Below, one piece after another: positions 9,581 through 18,635 of a DNA stretch of 64,000 nt. The stretch is from Nitrospirota bacterium (lineage in GTDB: Bacteria > Nitrospirota > Nitrospiria > Nitrospirales > UBA8639). The position numbers and the translations under genes are program-made. Location of the stretch: contig JAALKI010000012.1 in the NCBI GenBank assembly GCA_011088105.1, forward strand, positions 1 to 64,000, read 5' to 3'. The notes under the pieces are model-generated. The model worked only from the letters and a program-made list of their open reading frames with translations. It searched no databases and was not told where the DNA came from. The stretch's first letter is position 1. Every line of letters starts with the position of its first letter.

Positions 9581-9867
9581 TTCGTAATGGTGCATATGTC
9601 TTGAGAGCGGTAGCGCTGAAGAGCCAGACTGTGGAATTTACAAGAGGCCGTCATTTCCTAAGGGAATGACGGCCTCTTTGCATTGTATAAAAAGTATAAA
9701 CGAGAGATCATGCAATGGCCCTTCTGAGGCGACGCTCTTTAGGATTGAGTCCAGAAGGCGTTACGAGAAGCAAATAGGGACTTCTGAGGCTTGGACTCAT
9801 AAGTGATGAAGAACGACGAGACCGTCGAGGATGAGAAGAACTTGGGTGCAATTGGGGAATGAAGGTC
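9581..9867. other. Intergenic region after ahcY
   Basis: About 290 bases between ahcY and the ancestral start of the aldo/keto reductase. It holds the terminator at 9642-9678. Nothing else recognisable was seen; the remaining part is low in coding features on either strand. Confidence 0.5.
9642..9678 (+). terminator. Rho-independent-type terminator of metK-ahcY
   Basis: A near-perfect hairpin 60 bases after the ahcY stop: left arm 9642-9658, right arm 9662-9678, 17 paired positions with one T-G wobble and a loop of about three bases. Only three T residues follow the stem directly. The stem is AT-poor near the loop and ends in AAGAGG/CCTCTT, so it may stop transcription from either side. Confidence 0.8.
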
Positions 9868-9897
9868 ATGGAACAGTGACAACTAGGAACCAGTGAG

Positions 9898-10854
<957 letters not shown>

Positions 10855-10943
10855 CCCATGCAGGAAGGTTAGAGACACTTCTAGCCTAACTTTTCCCTTT
10901 GGCTGATCGTGCCCAAATGAGAATCTAGAGTAGGAAAGGTGGA

Positions 10944-11717
10944 TTAACGCTCTTCTAGTTCACACCACACAGGGGTATGATCGGACGGTCGCTCTTTTCC
11001 TCGAGGCCCTTTGTCGATTCCCACCGCGGTGAGGCGATCGGCGGCTTGGGGAGACAATAAGAGGTGATCAATGCGGAGACCGTGGTCTTTATTCCAGCAG
11101 CCAGCTTGATAATCCCAGAAACTGTAAGCGTGGTGTTGAGGATACAGCGCACGAAAGGCGTCGGTGTAGCCCACATGGCAAAGTGATCGATATCTTGCCC
11201 GAGAGTCTGGGTGACACAAGGCATCACCAGCGAATCCATCGGGATCATATACATCCTCATCGGTAGGACAGACATTAAAGTCCCCGCCAAGGACAACAGC
11301 GTCCTCATAAGCGAACAACGTGCGCGCATGTGCAATGAGCCGATCCATCCAGGCAAGTTTATATGTAAATTTTTCACTGTCAATTGGATTGCCATTGGGG
11401 AGATATAGACAACAGACGCGGACACGATTAATAATGGCTTCAATGTATCGAGCCTGCTCATCGTCTTGACTTCCGGGTAAGGCCTGGTATTCCACATCGA
11501 TAGGATATCTTGAGAGAATGCCAACTCCGTTGTAGGTTTTCTGGCCGACCAGTGCAATGTTGTATCCCAGGTCTTCAAGCGGTTCTCGAGGGAACGCATC
11601 GTTTGTAGACTTGAGCTCCTGAAGGAGAACAACGTCCATTCCGGTTTCCTTGACCCATTCGACGAGATGGGCCACTCGTATTTTGATCGAATTGACGTTC
11701 CAGGTCGCAATTTTCAT
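10944..11717 (-). CDS. xthA: Exodeoxyribonuclease III
   Basis: An apurinic/apyrimidinic endonuclease and 3'-5' exonuclease for base-excision repair. The 257-residue protein has the endonuclease/exonuclease/phosphatase fold signatures: KIATWNVNSI at the start (metal-binding Asn), LLQELK with the metal-ligand Glu, GGDFNVCP with Asp-Asn, and the C-terminal PSDHTPV with the Asp-His pair. All expected catalytic residues are present. It sits just downstream of polA on the same strand with a gap of about 140 bases, a natural pairing since both act in short-patch repair. Confidence 0.95.
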   Translation of the reverse strand: MKIATWNVNSIKIRVAHLVEWVKETGMDVVLLQELKSTNDAFPREPLEDLGYNIALVGQKTYNGVGILSRYPIDVEYQALPGSQDDEQARYIEAIINRVRVCCLYLPNGNPIDSEKFTYKLAWMDRLIAHARTLFAYEDAVVLGGDFNVCPTDEDVYDPDGFAGDALCHPDSRARYRSLCHVGYTDAFRALYPQHHAYSFWDYQAGCWNKDHGLRIDHLLLSPQAADRLTAVGIDKGPRGKERPSDHTPVWCELEER

Positions 11718-11859
11718 AGCCAGAGAATCATAAGGTTATGAGGTTGTTGAATCATTCAGAATTTCCTCTATAGCAGACTGTGTGCCCACACGTTCTTATA
11801 TCACAGGCCGACAGAGGCTGTTCAAAAAGGCTGCCTAGTGGTTTTTGGTGGCAACTCTT

Positions 11860-14703
11860 TTAATGAGCTTGATCCCACGTGTCCCCATGTCCAACGTCCA
11901 CCGTGAGGGGAATATCCAAGCTGAGTGCTGGGAGATGAGCCGATTCCATCACCGTTTTGACGACATTGGTCGTGTGTTCTAGGGCTTCTTCTTCGACTTC
12001 AAACAATAATTCATCATGCACGGTCAATAGCAAATGAGCTTTGGTTGATAGCCCCTGTTGGTCTAGTGCTGGTGGCACACGGATCATGGCACGCTTGAGA
12101 ATGTCGGCAGCCGTTCCTTGAATAGGGGCGTTGATAGCCGCGCGTTCGGCGAAGTTTCGCTTGGCAGGATTTCTCTCGTTGATGCCGAGAATATGACAAC
12201 GCCGACCGAAGAGGGTTTCCACATAGCCCCGTTCTCTGCAGACCTGTTTTGTCTGCTCCATGTACTCTTGAATCCCAGGGTATCGTTGAAAATAGGCTTC
12301 AATATAGGCAGCGGCTTCTCCTTGCGGAATATTGAGCTGCCGAGCTAATCCAAAAGGGCTGATGCCATAAATAATACCGAAGTTAATGGCCTTAGCTTTT
12401 CGACGCAGAAGCGGGTCCAATTCCTCGATAGGGACACCGAACACTTGGCTGGCTGTTAACGCATGAATATCCTGGCCTTCCCGAAACGCATGTTTCAAAA
12501 CATCGATCTCGGCCATGTGAGCCAACAGGCGTAGCTCAATTTGTGAGTAATCCAGTGAAAGGAAGGTTCTACCAGCTTCAGCTAGGAAGGCTCGACGGAT
12601 CTTCCGGCCTTCTTCCGTCCGTACGGGAATATTCTGCAAATTGGGATCGGTAGAAGAAAGACGGCCCGTGGAGGCAGCCGCCATAGCAAATGATGTATGG
12701 ACCCGCCCTGTTTGTGGATGAATCTGTTTGAGTAACGCATCACTATAGGTACTTCTCAATTTTTCCAACTGACGCCAGTCGAGAATTTTTGCTGGCAGTG
12801 CATGGCCTTGCCCGGCCAGCATTTCCAAAACATCGGCGCTGGTTGAATAGGCACCAGTTTTCCCTTTTTGGCCACCCGCTAATCCCATTTCCTGGAAGAG
12901 TACGTCGCCCACTTGCTTGGGAGAAGCGACGTTGAATGGATGGCCAACGAGCTGGTGAATGTCTTGTTCTAATGCCTGCAGTCGTTCCGTAAATTCTTGA
13001 CTTAAGCGTCCGAGTGTCGTCCGATCGACGTATATGCCTTCTGCTTCCATGTTCGCCAAAACGGGGATGAGTGGCCGTTCCAGGGTTTCGTAGACCGTCA
13101 AAAGATGTTCGGCAATAAGTCGAGGCTTGAGAACGTGATGCAGGCGTAAGGTGATGTCAGCGTCTTCTGCTGCATACGGCAAGGCTTGATCCAAGGGGAC
13201 ACGGTCAAAGGTGACTTGAGTTTTCCCTGTGCCTGTTACATCTTTGTACTGAATGGTTTTATGGCCAAGGTGCAACTGTGCCAGTTCATCCATGCCATGG
13301 CCATGGCTTCCTCCATCGAGGACATAGGACATGAGCATGGTATCGTCAACCGGATTAACCGCGAGTCCATATCGAACGAGGATGACCATGTCATACTTGA
13401 TGTTGTGGCCAACTTTGAGCACAGCGGGATCAGATAATAATGGCGCCAATAGACTTAAGGCTTGGTCCAGAGGAATTTGCTGCAGAGCATACTCTGATGG
13501 GCCTGTGCGAGGATGAGAGAATCCGTTCTCGTTCGCCACCGGGTCGACTTCGTCTGGGGCACGGTGAGCAAGAGGAATGTAACAGGCCTGTTCTGGTTGG
13601 AGACTTAAAGAGATACCGACCAGCTCCGCCCGGCTCTGGTCTAGGGACGTGGTTTCGGTATCGATAGCAACGAACCCGGCATAGCGGGCACGTGTGGCCC
13701 AATCTTGGAGGTCTGTGGCCGTCTGCACTAATTCATAGATTGTTGTCGAGGGCGAACGTGGGTGAAGAAAGGCAGGGCTAGTCATTCTTGGCTCAAGGGT
13801 GCCTGTTGCCTGAAGCTGGTGCTGAACTTTGGCGGCGACGGATTTAAACCCTTGGTAGGCTAAGAAGGTCAGGAGTATATCGGGGTCTGGATCGTGTCGA
13901 ACAAGGTCAGCAATGGGAACGTCAACAGGGACATCACAACGAAGCCGAACCAATTCCCGGGATAACCTGGCTTTTTCTGCATGTTCCATGAGGTTTTCCC
14001 GACGCTTGGTTTGTGGAATTTCTGATGTGCGAGCCAACAGTGTATCCAAGTCTCCAAATTTCTGAATGAGTTGTGCCGCTGTTTTCACGCCGATCCCAGG
14101 GACACCTGGGACATTATCGGTGGAATCGCCAGCCAGCGCCTGAACATCGACGACTTGCTCGGGCCCGACCCCAAATTTTTCCTTGACCTGTTCTGATCGA
14201 ATTCGACGGTTTTTTACGGCGTCCCACATCGTGACGCGAGCAGAGACCAGTTGCATTAAATCCTTGTCTGAAGACACAATCGTCACGTCAAATCCTGCGG
14301 ATTCAGCTTGTTTGGCATACGTTGCAATGATATCGTCAGCTTCAAAGCCTGCGATCTCAAGGCAGGGCACCTGAAAGGCTTTCGTGGCTTCCCGGATTAA
14401 TGAAAATTGAGGGAGTAAGTCATCTGGTGGATCAGGGCGATTGGCCTTATAATTCGGATCAATGGCATGCCGAAAATTTTCACGGGCTGAGTCAAAGATG
14501 ACGGCAAGATGATCCGCATCAACATCATTTAGGAGTTTCAGGAGTAAATTGGTAAACCCCAGCACCGCATTGACGGGTGTTCCATCTGGTCGAGTCAATG
14601 GAGGAAGGGCGTGATAAGCTCGAAAGATGAAGCCGGAGCCATCGATGAGATACAGATGGTTCGCTGCCGCGGCAGGGTGTGCGATTTCTTTCTTATCCGA
14701 CAT
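11860..14703 (-). CDS. polA: DNA polymerase I
   Basis: A 947-residue repair and primer-removal polymerase with all three domains. The N-terminal 5'-3' exonuclease/FEN domain begins LIDGSGFIFRAYHALPP and continues through FEADDIIAT and the SSDKDLMQLV metal site. The 3'-5' exonuclease domain shows FVAIDTETTSLD, KVGHNIKYD and YAAEDADIT, so proofreading residues look intact. The polymerase domain has LSLDYSQIELRLLAHM (motif A), RKAKAINFGIIYG (motif B) and LLTVHDELLFEV (motif C). The frame is open 26 codons further upstream, to 14781, but that extension is not like PolA; ATG 14703 gives the usual start shortly before the first strand. Divergent from the dapF-like gene. Confidence 0.96.
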   Translation of the reverse strand: MSDKKEIAHPAAAANHLYLIDGSGFIFRAYHALPPLTRPDGTPVNAVLGFTNLLLKLLNDVDADHLAVIFDSARENFRHAIDPNYKANRPDPPDDLLPQFSLIREATKAFQVPCLEIAGFEADDIIATYAKQAESAGFDVTIVSSDKDLMQLVSARVTMWDAVKNRRIRSEQVKEKFGVGPEQVVDVQALAGDSTDNVPGVPGIGVKTAAQLIQKFGDLDTLLARTSEIPQTKRRENLMEHAEKARLSRELVRLRCDVPVDVPIADLVRHDPDPDILLTFLAYQGFKSVAAKVQHQLQATGTLEPRMTSPAFLHPRSPSTTIYELVQTATDLQDWATRARYAGFVAIDTETTSLDQSRAELVGISLSLQPEQACYIPLAHRAPDEVDPVANENGFSHPRTGPSEYALQQIPLDQALSLLAPLLSDPAVLKVGHNIKYDMVILVRYGLAVNPVDDTMLMSYVLDGGSHGHGMDELAQLHLGHKTIQYKDVTGTGKTQVTFDRVPLDQALPYAAEDADITLRLHHVLKPRLIAEHLLTVYETLERPLIPVLANMEAEGIYVDRTTLGRLSQEFTERLQALEQDIHQLVGHPFNVASPKQVGDVLFQEMGLAGGQKGKTGAYSTSADVLEMLAGQGHALPAKILDWRQLEKLRSTYSDALLKQIHPQTGRVHTSFAMAAASTGRLSSTDPNLQNIPVRTEEGRKIRRAFLAEAGRTFLSLDYSQIELRLLAHMAEIDVLKHAFREGQDIHALTASQVFGVPIEELDPLLRRKAKAINFGIIYGISPFGLARQLNIPQGEAAAYIEAYFQRYPGIQEYMEQTKQVCRERGYVETLFGRRCHILGINERNPAKRNFAERAAINAPIQGTAADILKRAMIRVPPALDQQGLSTKAHLLLTVHDELLFEVEEEALEHTTNVVKTVMESAHLPALSLDIPLTVDVGHGDTWDQAH

Positions 14704-14867
14704 GGCTGTACAGTAAGACCGAAAAGATGGAGAACACAACCCCCTTACCGCAATAATGCTATAACAGGTGCTGTCTCTCATGTAGAAAGCAACAGGTTTT
14801 TCGTCATCGCGTAAGTTTTATCGTCAGCTATAGAGAGAGCAGGCATTTTCAACAGCAAGGAGCGTGC

Positions 14868-15734
14868 ATGAACAATCAGTTTTTTAAAGGTCATGGATTG
14901 GGCAATGATTACATTGCCTTGGACCCTCAGCGATTGAGCTTTCGCCTCACACCACGAATGATCCGAGCCTTGTGTGATCGAAATTGGGGCGTTGGGAGTG
15001 ATGGTGTCTTAGCGCGTGTGCCTTCCAAAAAGGCCGATTTTGGGCTGAGGATTTATAATCCTGATGGCAGCGAAGCTGAAAAATCTGGAAACGGTCTCAG
15101 GATATTCGGGTGTTATCTGTATGGCACTCGGCAAACCCGTCGAAAAGACTTTACGGTTGAAACTAAGGGGGGGATTGTTCGAATCCAGCTAGAGGTGAAT
15201 GCAAAAGGCCAGGTTTGTGGGGCAACCGTCGAAATGGGCCGCGCGTCTTTTCAGCCCAGTCTACTCCCGTGCATGCTGAAGGTCCCGGAATTGCTTCAAC
15301 AACCGGTGAAAGCCGCGGGGCAATCTCTTCGCTTTACCGGGGTGAGTGTTGGAAATCCCCACTGTGTTGTCTTCAAGGAAAAAGATAAGATATGGACGCA
15401 AGCGGATCTCTTGGCCATTGGGCCTGAACTAGAGAACCACACAATTTTCCCAAATCGCACGAATGTCCAATTAGCTGTTCCCACCGGCCCTAAATCCTTG
15501 TTTATTCTGATTTGGGAGCGTGGCGCTGGAGAAACGCAAGCCTCAGGCTCGTCGGCTTGTGCGGCCGCCAGTGCCGCAGTTCGTCTTGGATTGGTCAAGA
15601 GCCCCGTGACGGTGAAAGCTCCGGGTGGGACACTTCACATTACCGTCGACTCCAAGTTCAATATGACGATGAAGGGACCGGTCGCAGAAGTATATCGAGG
15701 GAGCCTCAGCGATTCATTGAGCTCCACCTTCTAA
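14868..15734 (+). CDS. DapF-like epimerase with both catalytic Cys replaced by Ser
   Basis: A 288-residue protein of the diaminopimelate epimerase fold. It keeps the family landmarks FFKGHGLGNDYIALD, NPDGSEAEKSGNGLR, VSVGNPHCVVF and WERGAGETQASGSSACA. In true DapF the two active-site bases are cysteines (E. coli Cys73 and Cys217). Here both equivalent positions are serine: Ser73 in KSGNG and Ser226 in QASGS. I read both codons directly (TCT and TCA). Such Ser/Ser members may have weak activity or a different substrate; the family also includes PhzF-type isomerases and amino-acid racemases. A strong ribosome site (AAGGAG) supports the start. It may serve in lysine and peptidoglycan synthesis only if Ser can work there, which is doubtful. 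Confidence 0.85.
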   Translation: MNNQFFKGHGLGNDYIALDPQRLSFRLTPRMIRALCDRNWGVGSDGVLARVPSKKADFGLRIYNPDGSEAEKSGNGLRIFGCYLYGTRQTRRKDFTVETKGGIVRIQLEVNAKGQVCGATVEMGRASFQPSLLPCMLKVPELLQQPVKAAGQSLRFTGVSVGNPHCVVFKEKDKIWTQADLLAIGPELENHTIFPNRTNVQLAVPTGPKSLFILIWERGAGETQASGSSACAAASAAVRLGLVKSPVTVKAPGGTLHITVDSKFNMTMKGPVAEVYRGSLSDSLSSTF

Positions 15735-16003
15735 CAAGCAAACCTTGCACTCGCTCTGTGCCTGGCATTATCTGAGAGTTGGAAGGCTGTGCTTGTGAAA
15801 CGGATCAAGCCATAACGTCATAGCATTTCTAAAGAAGTGAAGCTTGGCCTGTCTCTGCATCTTGGGTAAGCCTTCCTAAAATATACAGAAAGTGCACCCC
15901 GTGGTTGCGCAATCTTGCAGCCGATCCAAACTGTCTGCTAGAGTACTTTCCGCTTTTACTCTCCCATTATCGATCACGATCAATAAGGTATTTGAGACCT
16001 GCT

Positions 16004-17494
16004 ATGAACGTCCCAGTTTCAGCCAGTTCAACGGAGGAAGCGCTCCCACAAATCATGGGTGATTTTTCTCCCGTTGATGTGTGGCAAAGCCATATGAACC
16101 GAGTGTTTTACGGATTGCGAAGCCATTCGCTCCGTGAGTTATATCAAACATTTGCGGCGGCAGATTACCGGCTTGCCTATGCACTTGCGACTGATTATTA
16201 CCAGCAGGTCTGCAAGCGGGATCATGCCCATGACCAGGCCAAGGAATCGGCACATGCTACAGGGTCGAAGGCTGAGTCCGCTCCCATTTTGACGGTTCAT
16301 GAATGGGGATGTGGCAATGGCAATATGGCTGCATGTTTTCTCGATTGCCTCAAGGCCTTAGATGTGGATGGCCTCGTCTACCCTCGTATTCAATATGTCC
16401 TGGTTGATTCGACGGCTTCTGTCGTGGCCGATGCGCAAGCGAACCCTGATTTGGTCAAGCATGTGGGGCGTTACAGCGTGCTGCATGCTGATGTGACAGA
16501 TTTACAGGCATGCCCAGATGGATCGGTCGATCGAATTTTCTGTAACGAACTATGGAGTGAGCTGCCGACGAAATTGCTCATCAGGAAGGGAGGAGACATT
16601 TTGGAAGAACATCTCCGCCCGAATCTCAAAGAATCGCGATTAACCGATATTGCCGATTGGTCGGGGTTTATCCAGGCGTTTGATCAAGCTGATGGCGAAG
16701 CGTTGAAAGGGTTTCCCAGTGTGTTAGACGATATCGTCTGGGAGCGAGAATATCACAAGGTGGATGGAAAAACCCTGTCGTTTCGGAAAATGATTACAGA
16801 GTTTTTGCGAGGGATTGATGAAGAGGTTCTGACCCCGATCAATGTGGGGGCAGCGCAGTCGATGAAAGAAGCGAATCGTTTGCTGGCTCCTCATGCGATT
16901 GGTTTTAGTGGTTTTGATGCGGGAACGTTTGACCATGATGTGTTGAATGATCCGGAAAAACCTTGCTACGGGCTTCACGGAGGACAATTTAGCTTCATGC
17001 TGAATTTTGTGTTGCTTGAAACCACAGCTGCTCACATAGGTGCGCGTGATGTCGTTGTAGAACTTCAGAAAGAGTTTGTGGGACGGAGTTTAGGAACCAA
17101 CGTTATGAGTTTGATGGATGTATTGGCATCTCATCCCAACTTGCCCAAAGATGGACAGTGGGAAATCGACCGTCTTATTTTGAAAACGCTTGAGGTTATC
17201 AATCGCTCCTATGAGAGCCCGTATCCGCGGTCTATTGATTTCCCGGTTTCTGCAGACATGCCATCTGACCATCGTTCGGAATTCGAAAGCCTACTGAAGT
17301 CTTTGAAGAGTCATGGTGTGCCAGACACCATTGCCTACCTCACGGAAGAAGAGGTCACACAGGCGATGCCTGGTCTGGAAGAATTAGGATATGACCGTGA
17401 GGGGATTATGGCGGTGTTCAGAGTGCCGTCACAGGGTGTGGACTATTATCATTTTTCATTTGCTCCACAGAACTCGCCTTCCCACTCAGGCTAA
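16004..17494 (+). CDS. SAM-dependent methyltransferase, NDUFAF7/MidA-like
   Basis: A protein of about 496 residues with a Rossmann methyltransferase core: VHEWGCGNGNMA as the SAM-binding loop, a later VLVDST acidic strand end, VLHADVTDL, and CNELWSELPTKLL, which resembles the NELLDALP motif of the MidA/NDUFAF7 (DUF185) family. A late YGLHGGQFSFMLNFVLLETTAAH segment fits the family's C-terminal pattern. Mitochondrial NDUFAF7 methylates an arginine of the complex I subunit equivalent to NuoD. A complex I operon begins 4.6 kb downstream, so the same job is possible here, though distance and weak similarity leave this open. The frame runs back to a TTG at 15905; ATG 16004 was preferred, without a strong ribosome site. 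Confidence 0.65.
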   Translation: MNVPVSASSTEEALPQIMGDFSPVDVWQSHMNRVFYGLRSHSLRELYQTFAAADYRLAYALATDYYQQVCKRDHAHDQAKESAHATGSKAESAPILTVHEWGCGNGNMAACFLDCLKALDVDGLVYPRIQYVLVDSTASVVADAQANPDLVKHVGRYSVLHADVTDLQACPDGSVDRIFCNELWSELPTKLLIRKGGDILEEHLRPNLKESRLTDIADWSGFIQAFDQADGEALKGFPSVLDDIVWEREYHKVDGKTLSFRKMITEFLRGIDEEVLTPINVGAAQSMKEANRLLAPHAIGFSGFDAGTFDHDVLNDPEKPCYGLHGGQFSFMLNFVLLETTAAHIGARDVVVELQKEFVGRSLGTNVMSLMDVLASHPNLPKDGQWEIDRLILKTLEVINRSYESPYPRSIDFPVSADMPSDHRSEFESLLKSLKSHGVPDTIAYLTEEEVTQAMPGLEELGYDREGIMAVFRVPSQGVDYYHFSFAPQNSPSHSG

Positions 17495-17645
17495 AGAGGC
17501 GTAGGGCGTTAGAAAGAATATTTTTCCTGTTTTTTTGAAAAGTCTTGTAGATTTCTCAGAAATCCCTTAGTATGTTACGCGATCGTAAGTGAGGGGGCCT
17601 ATAGACAAGGTCCTGTTTGATGGTTTGATGTAAAGAGGTTTTCCC

Positions 17646-17972
17646 ATGATTGGTTCATTTGGTTGGATGGAACTGCTTCTCATTCTCTTTATCGTGCTCA
17701 TCATTTTTGGCGCCGGGAAAATACCTCAATTGGGTGAGGGCTTAGGAAAAGCTATCAAAGGGTTTAAAAAGTCTGTGAACGAAGCCGATGCTATGGATGT
17801 CACGCCTGCCCCCGAACCAACGGGGTCGCCCATCCCAACTGAACAATTGCAGGAACAGCCAGTCGTACAAGCTACCGCGGCGCCTGCCTCCGAAACCGTG
17901 TCTGTTGGCGCCCCACCACCAAGTGGACCCTCAGAGGCTCCTCCATCAGCTCAACCTCCTACCCATGGATAG
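17646..17972 (+). CDS. tatA: Twin-arginine translocase subunit TatA
   Basis: A 108-residue Sec-independent translocase component. One N-terminal membrane helix (MELLLILFIVLIIFG, about residues 8-22) is followed by the hinge GAGKIPQLGEGLGKAIKGFKK, the hallmark amphipathic helix of TatA. The rest is a Pro/Ala/Ser-rich disordered tail. The ribosome site is AGAGG before the ATG. A second TatA-type gene follows 20 bases downstream; no tatC is present nearby. Confidence 0.92.
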   Translation: MIGSFGWMELLLILFIVLIIFGAGKIPQLGEGLGKAIKGFKKSVNEADAMDVTPAPEPTGSPIPTEQLQEQPVVQATAAPASETVSVGAPPPSGPSEAPPSAQPPTHG

Positions 17973-17992
17973 GTTGAGGACCAGTAACGACC

Positions 17993-18283
17993 ATGTTTGG
18001 ATTAGGCGCTATGGAGATTCTGATCATCTTGGTGATCGCATTTCTCCTATTCGGCCCCAAAGAACTTCCGGAAATCGGCAAACAAGTCGGGAAAGCTGTG
18101 AAAGGTTTTAAGGAAACAGCAGATGACCTGAGACAATCAGTCGAGCCAGAAATCAATATGATCCAACAAGAAGTGAAAATGGTTCAGCAAGATTTAGAAT
18201 CATCAGTGAAAGAAGCTGAGGATAGCATTAAGGGTGCAGGTGACGCAGCGGTGGGAGAAAAAGACGGAATTAAAACGGGGTAA
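17993..18283 (+). CDS. tatA: Second TatA/TatB-type translocase subunit
   Basis: A 96-residue protein with the same plan as its upstream neighbour: a helix at about residues 6-21 (AMEILIILVIAFLLFG), then PKELPEIGKQVGKAVKGFKE. The FGPKELPE hinge is the typical TatA form. Its tail differs, being acidic and probably helical (PEINMIQQEVKMVQQDLESS), which is more like TatB. The two genes probably give the translocon two functionally distinct pore or docking subunits. The assignment to A rather than B is uncertain. Confidence 0.88.
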   Translation: MFGLGAMEILIILVIAFLLFGPKELPEIGKQVGKAVKGFKETADDLRQSVEPEINMIQQEVKMVQQDLESSVKEAEDSIKGAGDAAVGEKDGIKTG

Positions 18284-18635
18284 TGCGATGACTTTGATGA
18301 TTCTCTGGCATGATTATGACCAAGCCGAAGGGATTTTTTTGCCTGAAACGCCTTGCCAAGTAAGAAAATGAAAGAATTTTGTTGCTAATTAGCAACACTG
18401 TGTGTGCTTTTTGTAGCTACAAAATTTAAAATAACTTTACTTTTCAATGGTTTACGTTTCTATTTTGTTTAGGCATGTTATTAGCATAGGGTCTTAGAAA
18501 CAGTTTGTTATTAAGAGTTTATTTGGGAAACGTTATTTTTATTGGTTCATGACAGTTGTCAACTTGGGTAACGGTATGAAGAGAATTTCTTTATTCTGTC
18601 GCCCTTTTTGGTTATTAACTCACAGGAGGAGTGCA
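18284..18635. other. AT-rich regulatory region upstream of the porin gene
   Basis: About 350 bases without a gene, clearly richer in A and T than the flanking coding DNA. It carries two adjacent perfect 16-bp palindromes (18381-18396 and 18409-18424) and a shorter inverted repeat TGACA-GT-TGTCA at 18550-18561. This long, structured leader suggests the porin is under specific transcriptional control. Confidence 0.5.
18381..18424. promoter_or_regulatory. Pair of perfect 16-bp palindromes, candidate operators
   Basis: GTTGCTAATTAGCAAC at 18381-18396 and TTTTGTAGCTACAAAA at 18409-18424. Both are perfect dyads. Their centres are 28 bases apart, close to but not exactly three helical turns. They lie about 210-255 bases upstream of the porin ATG. 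Neither is followed by a T-run typical of a terminator for the preceding tat genes, although the first could still form a hairpin in RNA. Confidence 0.5.
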
